Positions 54,850-64,000 of a stretch of DNA of 64,000 nucleotides are shown piece by piece; the stretch's first letter is position 1, and every line of letters starts with the position of its first letter. The stretch comes from CAZENU01 sp965117035 (lineage in GTDB: Bacteria > Chloroflexota > Dehalococcoidia > Lucifugimonadales > CAZENU01). Location: contig OZ220748.1 in assembly GCA_965117035.1 (NCBI GenBank), positions 2,790,001 through 2,854,000 of the forward strand, given 5' to 3'. The notes beneath the pieces were generated by a model. It was not told the DNA's origin. It worked only from the letters and a program-made list of their open reading frames with translations, and did not search any database. The position numbers were made by a program, and so were the translations under genes.

Positions 54850-55753
54850 TGGAGCCGCCCCCTACCGTTGACGGTGCCGCGCCCTGCCGCGCAGCGACGC
54901 GAACCGGAGAATGGCCAGCACCATGTCCTCGTCCGTGGACAGGGACAGCTCGTCCACGCCGGCGCGCTTGAAGGTCCGCGCCAGCTCCTCTTCGCGGCGC
55001 AGCGCGGCATAGTGGAAGCGCCGCCGGAAACCCCTGTCGCTCGTGTCCACGCTCATCTGCGCGCCCGTCTCCGAGTCCTCCACGAGCACCACGCCGACGT
55101 CCGGAAGGTCCGCCTCCCGCGGGTCCCACAGCCGCACGGCCATCAGATCGTGCCTCCTGTTCAACTGGTCCACGCCCCTGTCCCACCCGGGCATGCAGAG
55201 GAAGTCGGAGACCAGCAGGACGAGCGAGCGCCGCTTGATGCCGTTGTAGGCGGACTGCAGCAGCTTCGCCAGGTCCGTCATCGCCCCGCCGGCCGACGAC
55301 TGCTGCCGCTGGATCTCGTTGAGCAGCCGCAGCACCTGCAGACGGCCGCCGCGGGGAGGAATCGTGATCTCGACGTTGTTGTCGTACAGGATGGCGCCGA
55401 CCCGGTTCCCGTTGCGCGTCAGCAGTCGGGCGAGCACGCCCACCAGGTCGACCAGGACGGTCTCCTTGCGCCGGTCCGCCGCGCCGAAGGCCATCGACGG
55501 GCTCAGGTCGAGCAGGAACCACGCCGTGACTTCCCGGTCCTCCATGTACTTGCGAACGTATGGCGCATCCATGCGCGCCGTCACGTTCCAGTCTATGTGG
55601 CGGATGTCGTCCGGCGGCTGGTACTCGCGCAGCTCGGCGAAGTCCAGCCCGCTGCCCATGAAGAGGCTGCGGTAGTCCCCGTGGAGTATCCCGTCGAGCC
55701 GGCGCAGCACCTGCCAGTCGAGGCGGTGCAGCACCCGCTCGGGAGACTCCCGC

Positions 55754-56755
<1,002 letters not shown>

Positions 56756-56778
56756 GCTGATGTACACCCCTGGTGCGA

Positions 56779-57657
56779 CTACTGTCCCGGCCCGCCGGCG
56801 GCCCTGGCGGCGACGTCGATCGGGACCGCGAACCCTATGCCAATAAAGACGTTCTGATTGCTGGGATTGGTCAGCCCGATGACGAGGCCCACGACCTGCC
56901 CTCCGCGATTAACCAGCGGCCCGCCCGAGCTGCCCGGGTTCACCGCCGCGTCGAACTGGATCAGGTCCCGGATCGAGTGGTCCCGGCCCGGCGGCCTGAA
57001 CTCGCGTCCGAGCCCCGACACGACGCCCGCGCTGAGCGAGCCCGCCAGCCCCAACGGGTTTCCGACCGCGAACACCTCGTCGCCGACGCTCAGGGCCGAG
57101 GCGCTGCCGATGGTCGCGGGCGCGACCAGCCCCGGCATCGCGTCCGGCGCCAGCACGGCGATGTCCTTCGCCAGGTCCATGCTCGCGACGCTGGCATTCG
57201 CCCTGGTGCCGTCGGCGAACGAGAGCTGGATCTGGCTCGCGCCATCGATAACGTGGTGCGCCGTCAGCACCTGCGCTCCGCTGTCGATGACCACGCCCGT
57301 CCCCATGCCGAAGCCCGATCCCTCGCCGGACTTGTCCGTCCGCACGACAACCAGGGACGGCAGTATGGCCTGGTAGACCAGCGTGGATGCGGCCGGGGCG
57401 GGCGTCTGGGAGGCGAGCGCCTCTTCCACGGCCTCCTCGACGTTCACGGCCGGGAGCTCCTGGCCATCCGCGCGGGAGGCCCACCAGAGCACGAGGGCAA
57501 GGGCCAGCAGCGCCACGCCGAGCGCGACGAGCGCAAGCGGGGTGGCCCGCTCACGCAGGGTCTCCCAGGGCCTCCTCCAAGCTGGCGGCCCGGTCCCCGG
57601 GGCGTCGGCCGTCGTCTCCGCGGCGGGACGCCCCGGATCGGGCCTGTTCGGTCGCAT
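56779..57657 (-). CDS. Trypsin-like serine protease without PDZ (HtrA-like)
   Basis: 292 residues from ATG 57657; a longer frame reaches 57708 and the ribosome binding site is weak. A single membrane segment (ALVALGVALLALALVLW) is followed by an outward protease domain: LTAHHV (His), KDIAVL (Asp), NPGSSGGPL (Ser). No PDZ domain follows. First gene of the MoxR operon, 23 bp before MoxR; it may supply or quality-control substrates. Confidence 0.85.
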   Translation of the reverse strand: MRPNRPDPGRPAAETTADAPGTGPPAWRRPWETLRERATPLALVALGVALLALALVLWWASRADGQELPAVNVEEAVEEALASQTPAPAASTLVYQAILPSLVVVRTDKSGEGSGFGMGTGVVIDSGAQVLTAHHVIDGASQIQLSFADGTRANASVASMDLAKDIAVLAPDAMPGLVAPATIGSASALSVGDEVFAVGNPLGLAGSLSAGVVSGLGREFRPPGRDHSIRDLIQFDAAVNPGSSGGPLVNRGGQVVGLVIGLTNPSNQNVFIGIGFAVPIDVAARAAGGPGQ

Positions 57658-57800
57658 CGTTCCGGCGCGCGAGAGATGCCTCCTCGCCGCGGGCTGGTCG
57701 CCCGCCAAAGGCGTTCAGGGGCGCAACCCCATCCACAGGTTCGAGGTGCGCCCCTTCAAACGTATCACAGTAGTGTCAAGAAAGTGTGAAGGGGGGGGGG

Positions 57801-58043
57801 TAGTGGATAGTGGATAGTGAATAGTGGATAGTTGGGACATGCCCCGACTGCTCGGGGCATGTCCTTGCGGGAGAGCCGGTCAGGGTCACATACCCGTCGT
57901 TCCCGCGCAGGCCGACCCTCGCACAATTGCCGTTCCCGCGAAGGTTGGAACCCAGAGATGGGGCTCCCCGGCCAGGGAATCGTGGTGCTCTGTCCCTGTG
58001 TCCCCAACTATCCACTATCCGCTACCAACTATCCACTATTCCG
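57801..58043 (+). repeat. MITE-like inverted-repeat structure
   Basis: The left arm (57801-57839) has tandem TAGTGGATAG ending TAGTGGATAGTTGGGA. The right arm (58001-58043) is its inverted counterpart. Between them lie a perfect 13-bp hairpin (GGACATGCCCCGA, CTGC, TCGGGGCATGTCC; 57835-57864) and a dispersed repeat at 57890-57958. A run of 10 G precedes it (57791-57800). No coding sequence; possibly a small non-autonomous element. Confidence 0.6.
57890..57958 (+). repeat. Dispersed palindromic repeat, copy B
   Basis: CCGTCGTTCCCGCGCAGG, then TCGCACAATTGCCGTTCCCG and CGAAGGTTGGAACCCAG. Related to 52415-52460 and 59585-59712. Confidence 0.6.
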
Positions 58044-58109
58044 TTTGACACGCTGCGGGGCTGCCAGTAAACTCGCCGAAATCCTCGGCGGTCTCCCTAG
58101 GGTACTCGC

Positions 58110-59549
58110 GTGAGCAGTCTGACCGACAACGGACGCGGCGCCGGCAGCTACGACATGTTCGTAATCGGCACCGGCCCCGCCGGTCAGCGCGCCGCCATAC
58201 AGGCGGCCAAGCTCGGCAAGCGCGTCGCGATCTGCGAGCGCAGGGAGGTCGTCGGCGGCGTCTGCATCAACACCGGCACCATTCCCTCCAAGACCTTCCG
58301 CGAGGCCGTCCTCTACCTGACGGGGTACAGGCAGCGGGGAGTCTACGGCCCCTCCTTCATGGTCAAGGAGGACATCTCCATGGCCGACCTGTTGTACCGC
58401 TGCAATCACGTGATCAGCCGCGAGACGGACGTCATACGCCACCAGATGCGGCGCAACCGCGTCCAGGTGCTGCAGGGCGAGGCCACGTTCGAGGGGCCGC
58501 ACGCGCTCTCGGTGTCGGGAAGCGGCGGCGCCGTCAGGGTCGAGACAGACAAGGTGGTCATCGCCGTGGGGACGACACCGGCCCCCCCGCCGGCCTTCGA
58601 CACGGATGGCCGGGTCATCGTCGACTCCGACGGCATCCTCAGCCTCGACGAGATACCCCGCACCATGACCGTGGTCGGCGCCGGAGTCATAGGGATCGAG
58701 TACGCCTCGATCTTCGCCGCCCTCGGCTCCGAGGTCACGGTGGTGGAGAAGCGGCCCGGCATCCTCGACTTCGTAGACAGCGAGCTGTCCGAGGCGCTCG
58801 TCTACCACATGCGGAGCATGGGCTGCATCTTCCGGCTCGGCGAGGAGGTGGAGCGCGTCGAGACGGTCAACGGCCAGGCCGTCGCCGCCCTCAAGTCCGG
58901 CAAGAGGATCGTCTCCGAGCTGCTGCTCTACTCGGTGGGGCGGGAGGGCGCGACCGCGAACCTGAACCTCGATTCGGCCGGCCTGACCGCCGACCACCGC
59001 GGACGGATCTCGGTAGACGACCACTACCAGACGGAGCAGCCGCACATATACGCGGTCGGCGACGTCGTGGGTTTCCCCTCGCTGGCCTCGACCTCGATGG
59101 AGCAGGGCAGGACCGCGGCTTGCCACGCCTTCGGAATCGAGTACCGCTCCAGGCCCGACCGCTTCCCGTACGGCATCTACTCCGTGCCCGAGATGTCCAT
59201 GGTCGGCGGCACCGAGCAGGAGCTGACCGAGGCCGGCGTCCCGTACGAGGTGGGGCTCGCCAGGTACCGTGAGATCGCCCGCGGCACCATTCTCGGGGAC
59301 GACTCGGGGATGCTCAAGCTGCTGTTCCACAGGGAGACAGGCGAGCTGCTCGGCGTCCACATAATCGGCGCGGAGGCCTCCGAGCTTATCCACATCGGCC
59401 AGGCCGTCCTGTCGTTCGGCGGCAAGCTCGACTACTTCGTCAACACCGTCTTCAACTATCCGACGTTGGCGGAGTGCTACAAGGTCGCGGCGCTCGACTG
59501 CTACAACAAGATCGGCCCCGGCTCCCTCCAGATCACCGCCGCCGGCTAG
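58110..59549 (+). CDS. sthA: Soluble pyridine nucleotide transhydrogenase
   Basis: 479 residues, GTG 58110. FAD site VIGTGPAGQRAAIQAAKLG, VGGVCINTGTIPSKTFREAV where the usual disulfide pair is replaced by Cys-xxxx-Thr, NAD(P) site VVGAGVIGIEYASIFAALG, and FNYPTLAECYKVAALDC in the dimer domain. SthA equilibrates NADPH and NADH in the cytoplasm. It lacks the second redox Cys of disulfide reductases, as expected for SthA. Confidence 0.9.
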   Translation: MSSLTDNGRGAGSYDMFVIGTGPAGQRAAIQAAKLGKRVAICERREVVGGVCINTGTIPSKTFREAVLYLTGYRQRGVYGPSFMVKEDISMADLLYRCNHVISRETDVIRHQMRRNRVQVLQGEATFEGPHALSVSGSGGAVRVETDKVVIAVGTTPAPPPAFDTDGRVIVDSDGILSLDEIPRTMTVVGAGVIGIEYASIFAALGSEVTVVEKRPGILDFVDSELSEALVYHMRSMGCIFRLGEEVERVETVNGQAVAALKSGKRIVSELLLYSVGREGATANLNLDSAGLTADHRGRISVDDHYQTEQPHIYAVGDVVGFPSLASTSMEQGRTAACHAFGIEYRSRPDRFPYGIYSVPEMSMVGGTEQELTEAGVPYEVGLARYREIARGTILGDDSGMLKLLFHRETGELLGVHIIGAEASELIHIGQAVLSFGGKLDYFVNTVFNYPTLAECYKVAALDCYNKIGPGSLQITAAG

Positions 59550-59584
59550 CCCCCGGCACCCTCCCACCTCCCGCCCAACGAGGC

Positions 59585-59712
59585 GATTGCCGTCGTTTCC
59601 GCCCAGGGAGACCTTGGCACAACCGTCGTTCCCACGCAGGGAGACCTTTGCACAACCGTCATTCCCGCGAAGAGCCTGCCCTCGTGAAGACGGGGGCGGG
59701 AACCCAGGGGCG
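59585..59712 (+). repeat. Dispersed repeat array, copy C
   Basis: A unit of about 37 bp (CCGTCGTTCCCACGCAGGGA then GACCTTTGCACAA) is present three times in imperfect form, the last as CGTCATTCCCGCGAAG followed by GGCGGGAACCCAGG. Same family as copies A and B. Confidence 0.65.
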
Positions 59713-59804
59713 GGAGCTCCCAGACGCCCTGCCCCATAGCGAGGGTTCCTGATATAGTCTGCGCGACGGAGCACGACGGGTCCGACGAAGGGGAGGTTTG
59801 ACTG

Positions 59805-61553
59805 TTGTCCACGGAGCAAGAGAACAGGTACGTCCGGTACGAGCCGAACGAGGCCCTTCCGCGGCTGGTTGCCATCGGCGCCGGCCTGCAGGCCGCCTCG
59901 ATCATCTTGGCGCCGATCGTGCTGACCGTCGTCATAGTGGCGCGCATCGCCGAGCAGCCCGACAGCTACACGACATGGGCGGTCTTCGCCGCGCTGATCG
60001 TCAGCGGCGTCACCACCGTCCTGCAGGCCGTGAGGGTCGGGCGCGTCGGCTCCGGGTACGTGCTCATCATGGGCACCTCCGGCGCGTTCATCGCCGTCTG
60101 CGTCGCGGCCCTGGTCGAGGGCGGTCCCGCCACGATGGCCAGCCTGGTCGTCGTGTCGTCCCTGTTCCAGTTCGCGATGGCGGCGCGGCTCTCACTGATG
60201 CGCCGCATCCTCACCCCCGTCGTATCCGGCACCGTCATCATGTTGATAACCGCGACGGTCATGCCGGTCGTCTTCGACACGATGGGCGACGTCCCCGAAG
60301 GCACGGCGCCCGAAGCGGCGCCGATCGCCGCGCTGGTCACGATCGTGGTCGTCGCGGGACTGGTGCTGCGCGCTCCGCCGGCCCTGCGCCTGTGGTCGCC
60401 TGTCATCGGCATAGCCGCCGGCTGCGCCGCGGCCGCGCCCTTCGGGCTGTACGACACGCAGCAGGTGCTGGACGCCGCCTGGGTGGGTGTTCCCTTCAGC
60501 GAGTGGCCGGGGCTCGAGCTGACCCCGGGCGTCGAGTTCTGGGCGCTTCTGCCCGCGTTCGTGGTCGTCACCCTCGTCGGCGCGATAGAGACCATCGGCG
60601 ACGGGGTCGCCATCCAGCGGGTCTCCCAGCGCAAGTCCAGGGCGACCGACTTCCGGGTGGTGCAGGGCGCACTCAACGCCGACGGCGTCGGCAACCTGCT
60701 GTCCGGCCTGGGCGGAACGCTGCCCAACACGACCTACTCGACCAGCATCTCGCTCGCCGAGGTGACCGGAATAGGCGCGCGGCGCGTGGGCGTCGTCATC
60801 GGCGTCATCTTCCTGGTGCTGGCCTTCTTCCCCAAGATCTCGGCGCTGCTGATCGCGATCCCCGGCCCGGTGGCGGCCGCTTACCTCACGGTCCTCCTGG
60901 CGCTGCTCTTCGTGCAGGGGATGAAGATCGTGGTACAGGACGGTCTCGATCCCAAGAAGGCCGTCGTCGCGGGCGTGTCGTTCTGGATCGGCGTCGGCTT
61001 CCAGAACGGGGCGATCTTCGCGGACCAGCTTGGCGACGGGTTCTTGGGAGTGCTGCTGGGCAACGGCATGACGTCGGGCGCCATCGTCGCGATCGTGTTG
61101 ATGCTGTTCATCGAGCTGACCTCGCCCAGGCGCAGGCGCCTGGACGTCCCGCTGGACGACGACGCGCTGCCGCAGATGGGGGAGTTCCTGCGCGGCTTCG
61201 CCTCGAAGACCCGATGGGACCCGGCCTCGACCGACCGCCTCGTGCTCGTCGGTGAGGAGACGCTGGCCAGCCTGTCAGAGGCCGACGACGCGGAGGACGG
61301 CCCGCGGCGCCTCGTCGTGACGGCACGCGCGACCGGCGGCGGGGCGGAGCTGGAGTTCCTGTGCGCCGCGGACGGCGAGAACCTGGAGGACCGGCTGTCG
61401 TACATGGGGGAGACGCCCGAGATACCGGACACCCGGGAGATCTCGTTTCGGCTGCTGCGCCACTACGCCTCGTCGGTGCGCCACCAGAAGTACCACGGCG
61501 TCGACATCGTCACGGTCAACGTCGAGGGCTCGCGCCAGCCCGCCGGCGCGTGA
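59805..61553 (+). CDS. NCS2-family nucleobase permease with ATPase-like C-terminal domain
   Basis: 582 residues from TTG 59805, GGGGAGG 8 nt upstream. The first about 440 residues are a many-segment permease: VGSGYVLIMGTSGAFIAV, VGAIETIGDGVAIQRVSQ and SGLGGTLPNTTYSTSISLAE are NCS2 features (purine/uracil uptake with protons or Na+). After about 442 a cytoplasmic domain resembles the HATPase/anti-sigma fold (WDPASTDRLVLVGEETLASL, RRLVVTARATGGG). Fusion of these two is unusual. The substrate cannot be named. Confidence 0.85.
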   Translation: MSTEQENRYVRYEPNEALPRLVAIGAGLQAASIILAPIVLTVVIVARIAEQPDSYTTWAVFAALIVSGVTTVLQAVRVGRVGSGYVLIMGTSGAFIAVCVAALVEGGPATMASLVVVSSLFQFAMAARLSLMRRILTPVVSGTVIMLITATVMPVVFDTMGDVPEGTAPEAAPIAALVTIVVVAGLVLRAPPALRLWSPVIGIAAGCAAAAPFGLYDTQQVLDAAWVGVPFSEWPGLELTPGVEFWALLPAFVVVTLVGAIETIGDGVAIQRVSQRKSRATDFRVVQGALNADGVGNLLSGLGGTLPNTTYSTSISLAEVTGIGARRVGVVIGVIFLVLAFFPKISALLIAIPGPVAAAYLTVLLALLFVQGMKIVVQDGLDPKKAVVAGVSFWIGVGFQNGAIFADQLGDGFLGVLLGNGMTSGAIVAIVLMLFIELTSPRRRRLDVPLDDDALPQMGEFLRGFASKTRWDPASTDRLVLVGEETLASLSEADDAEDGPRRLVVTARATGGGAELEFLCAADGENLEDRLSYMGETPEIPDTREISFRLLRHYASSVRHQKYHGVDIVTVNVEGSRQPAGA

Positions 61554-61577
61554 CGGCAATACGGGAGGTCTGACCTT

Positions 61578-62363
61578 CTGGGCAACGCGGCGGTACTCGG
61601 TCTCGTCCAGGGCGTCTTCGAGTGGCTGCCGGTCAGCTCGGAGGGGCTGGTAGCCGCCGCGTACACGCTGCTCTACGACGCCGAGCTGGACGAGGCCGTC
61701 GGCTTCGCGCTCTGGCTGCACCTGGGGACCGCGCCCGCCGCCCTCATCGCGCTGCGCCGCGAGGTCGTCGAGCTGGCTCGCGGACTGCTTGCCCGCCCGT
61801 CCAGGCCCTCCCCGGCCGTAGCCTTCCTCGCCGTGGCGACCGTCGCAAGCGCGGCCGTGGCGTTTCCGTTGCTGCTGACGCTGTCGGATCTGTCGTCCGC
61901 GCTGGGCGGCGGCGCGATGCTCATGGTCGGCGCGGCGATGCTCGTCACCGGCGCCGTGCAGCTCCGCCGCCCGGCCGCCGGCGGCCGCACCGGGGACGAC
62001 ACCAGCGCCGTCGACGGCGTGCTGGCAGGCGTGGCCCAGGGCGTCGCGGTGATTCCCGGCCTGAGCCGGTCGGGGCTGACGGTGGCTGTGCTGCTCGCCC
62101 GCCGGATCGAGGCGCGGCAGGCGCTGGCGCTGAGCTTCCTGATGAGCGTGCCGGCGAGCCTGGGCGCCGCCCTCTACGTCGCGGCGTCGTCCGGGGTCGA
62201 GATCGACGCCGAGGCGGTGGTCGCGGCCGTCGTCGCGTTCGCAACCGGGCTCGTCACGATCAGGCTGCTGCTCGGCGTGGCGGGCCGGATCAACTTCGCC
62301 GGCTTCGCGTTCGCGGTCGGCGCCCTCATGGTCGCCGGGGCCGTCTGGGACATGCTCCGGTGA
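61578..62363 (+). CDS. uppP: Undecaprenyl-diphosphatase, archaeal-like type, apparent CTG start
   Basis: About 261 residues. The first conserved motif QGVFEWLPVSSEG (residues 11-23) lies before any ATG/GTG/TTG in this frame; the only candidate start is CTG 61578, 9 nt after GGGAGG. The second motif is GVAQGVAVIPGLSRSG with the conserved Arg. Residue 24 is Leu where bacterial UppP has His; EWLPVSSEG is the form I associate with archaea. It dephosphorylates the lipid carrier at the membrane. Begins 24 nt after the permease stop. Confidence 0.8.
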   Translation: MGNAAVLGLVQGVFEWLPVSSEGLVAAAYTLLYDAELDEAVGFALWLHLGTAPAALIALRREVVELARGLLARPSRPSPAVAFLAVATVASAAVAFPLLLTLSDLSSALGGGAMLMVGAAMLVTGAVQLRRPAAGGRTGDDTSAVDGVLAGVAQGVAVIPGLSRSGLTVAVLLARRIEARQALALSFLMSVPASLGAALYVAASSGVEIDAEAVVAAVVAFATGLVTIRLLLGVAGRINFAGFAFAVGALMVAGAVWDMLR

Positions 62364-62376
62364 CGGCGCCGCTCCG

Positions 62377-62976
62377 ATGAGGACACATCGGCGGTTCGCG
62401 GACGACGTGCTGGAGACGCTCCGGGGGCACCTGGCGCCGGCAGAGGTGACCTTCCGCGGGTCGCATCTCACGGGCGACGCCGACGAGTACAGCGACGTCG
62501 ACCTTCACGCGCGGGTCGCCCGTCAGCTCGACCAGGAGTTCTTCGACTCGCTGACGGAACGCCTCGAGAATCGGTTCGGCCGCCTGACCGCGAGGTACGA
62601 CCCGGACTTCAGGCACGACACGCGGGCCCAGTACGTCAGCATCAACCTCCACGAGTACCCGATATTCTGGAGACTCGACCTGCTCGTCACGTCCGACCGG
62701 GAGAGCCCGCGAAAGCACCCGGACCCGTTCCCGGAGTGGTCCGTCCCCACATCCGCGTTCTGGAACCTGGTCTGGGCGGTCAAGTACGAAAGGCGCGGCA
62801 GGCCGGAGGTCGCGGGCGACTACGTGGCGGCCGCCTGTGACAAGCTGCGGACCGCCAGGCTGGAGTTCTCGGACGGCGCCGTGCGGACACTTCTGGCGAT
62901 GCTCTCCGACACGGGCGACGTGGAACGCGAGCTGATAGCGAAGCTCCGCGCCGAGATGCCGGCGCGCCCGTCGTGA
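62377..62976 (+). CDS. Nucleotidyltransferase-fold protein
   Basis: 199 residues, 13 nt after UppP. FRGSHLTGDADEYSDVDLHA is a nucleotidyltransferase active site (GS, then DxD). A helical C-terminal part (NLVWAVKYERRGRPEVAGDY) follows. No HEPN partner lies next to it. It may adenylylate or otherwise modify a small molecule, RNA or protein. Confidence 0.75.
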   Translation: MRTHRRFADDVLETLRGHLAPAEVTFRGSHLTGDADEYSDVDLHARVARQLDQEFFDSLTERLENRFGRLTARYDPDFRHDTRAQYVSINLHEYPIFWRLDLLVTSDRESPRKHPDPFPEWSVPTSAFWNLVWAVKYERRGRPEVAGDYVAAACDKLRTARLEFSDGAVRTLLAMLSDTGDVERELIAKLRAEMPARPS

Positions 62977-63426
62977 CTTAGCGCCACCCTCTTGTCCTGG
63001 AAGAGATTCGGATTGCCGGGATGACTGTCAGGCGCAGAGGCCGGGCGTCAGGGGTGCAACTCCAACATTCTGCTATACTCTCGGTTCCAAGCTAGTAGTT
63101 CGTCCCCAAGCGAGGTTCGTGGGCATGAGTTAGGTTTCGCGGCGGAATCGCGGCCCGAGAGTCGGGTGAGCAACGTCCCGTTCAATGAGGTTCGCTGCTC
63201 CCTGGTGGGTCGCATCTGTCGTCGAACGTGGTGGTCGACCGCAAGACTGCCAGCCCACGAGTTGCTTCTGGTCGGATGGCGAATAGCCCTTCGCGCTCGC
63301 CCGACCAAGTACAACAGCCGCTGACCCAGTTCAGCCCCAGAGTTCCTCGACCTCGCCTCCCGGCCGCGTTACTAGTCGATTCCGCCGCCTTTGCCATGTC
63401 CTGGTTCGTCGATATATGCGGCGGTC
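62977..63426 (+). other. Intergenic region
   Basis: About 450 bp, less GC-rich than before. TATACT at about 63074 is a plausible -10 but without a good -35. Small frames lack start signals. Confidence 0.4.
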
Positions 63427-64000
63427 ATGGTCTCCCCGAATCATTGCGCCTTCGTTACGTTTCTGATGCTCAACGAGAGCTACCTGCCTGGAGCGCTGCT
63501 CCAGGGCTACTCGCTGGCGGAACACGCCCCCGACTTCGCGCGGATCTGCCTCGTGACGGAGGAGGTCTCCGATGACGCGAGGACAGCCCTTGGCTCCGTC
63601 TTCGATCACATCGTTCCGGTAGAGAAGATATACGTACCCCATCGGCGCCGGCAGGCGCGCCAGGACCGTCCGTTCCTTCTGACCAGGCTGCAGGCCCTCA
63701 GACTGGGCCCGGATGGCGATCTGGGTCACCGCTTCAGGAAGATCGTTCTTCTCGACGCGGACATCCTTCCTCTCAAGCGTCTTGACCAGCTCTTCATGCT
63801 TCCAGGCCCCGCGGGCGTCCTCAACGAGCGCAAGTCACACTTCGTAGCGACCGATTCCCAGGGTCGTTACGCGCAGCCGACGGACGTCGACATCACCGGT
63901 CGCTGGATATGGCACGAGGTCTACGGGGGACTCGGCCATGGGCGACGAATCCCCGCGGCCATCACGGACAGGCCGCGTCACGACCCAGCAAACCTGGGAG
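63427..64000 (+). CDS. Glycosyltransferase, family 8-like (3' end outside the window)
   Basis: 191 codons, open to the last base. CAFVTFLMLNESYLPGALLQ is the start of the GT8/glycogenin fold, and RKIVLLDADILPLKRLDQLF contains the DxD motif (D110, D112) binding Mn and the sugar nucleotide; VLNERKSHF follows. It transfers a sugar to an unknown acceptor. Start ATG 63427 has a poor ribosome binding site; another start slightly upstream is possible. Confidence 0.8.
   Translation, partial: MVSPNHCAFVTFLMLNESYLPGALLQGYSLAEHAPDFARICLVTEEVSDDARTALGSVFDHIVPVEKIYVPHRRRQARQDRPFLLTRLQALRLGPDGDLGHRFRKIVLLDADILPLKRLDQLFMLPGPAGVLNERKSHFVATDSQGRYAQPTDVDITGRWIWHEVYGGLGHGRRIPAAITDRPRHDPANLG

Noticed and set aside
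58029..59819. 596-codon minus-strand frame over the transhydrogenase
   Set aside because: Shadow of sthA; no domain, while the plus strand has the complete FAD and NAD motifs.
59798..61255. 485-codon frame overlapping the NCS2 permease
   Set aside because: Arg/Gly-rich shadow of the permease, which has clear membrane segments and motifs in the other frame.

Overview
The window is a mosaic bacterial segment, most consistent with a Chloroflexota member (Dehalococcoidia/SAR202-like). That placement is an inference from many Thr-Pro-linker surface lipoproteins, a fused kinase-regulator and hypothetical families I associate with that group. No rRNA or tRNA gene was recognised to confirm it. Two compositional parts are visible by eye: roughly 1-48.7 kb is accessory, with mixed GC and many broken genes; roughly 49.1-63 kb is GC-rich, tightly packed and intact.

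1-6.1 kb: tandem paralogous helix-turn-helix/coiled-coil genes, a broken tandem Nudix gene, and a large membrane-anchored protein with a zinc ribbon and an HExxH motif. 6.3-14 kb: a RecB-like nuclease, an amino-methyltransferase overlapping an Eco29kI-type GIY-YIG restriction enzyme, an HNH protein, an ApeA-like HEPN protein and a DUF4238 protein, which together look like a defence island.

14.5-20.1 kb: a truncated SNF2 helicase followed by a PRTRC cassette: protein C (probable ubiquitin-like), protein B (E2-like, Cys157), protein A (JAMM peptidase), ThiF (E1-like), DUF2958 and unrecognised genes. This is a complete predicted ubiquitin-like conjugation/deconjugation set on a decayed mobile element. 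A roughly 35-bp motif occurs three times around it and near 2 kb.

20.2-33 kb: an XRE regulator, a lipoprotein pseudogene, an alpha/beta-hydrolase, several frameshifted genes, gene remnants, and an intact SppA-like operon. 33-41.3 kb: a single-chain histidine kinase/response regulator and a 1810-residue lipoprotein whose leucine-rich repeats come from eight nearly identical 360-bp units, followed by a metzincin-like motif. 41.9-43.8 kb: a ParB gene split by an intact IS5-family element with a 4-bp target duplication. 44-47.7 kb: small hypotheticals, HicAB, and a collagen-like/trypsin-like lipoprotein.

49.1-62.9 kb: NhaA, a beta-propeller glycosidase-like protein, an HtrA-like/MoxR/DUF58/VWA/VWA operon, SthA transhydrogenase, an NCS2 permease with a C-terminal ATPase-like domain, UppP (apparent CTG start) and a nucleotidyltransferase, with dispersed palindromic repeats between them. 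A family-8-like glycosyltransferase runs off the right end.
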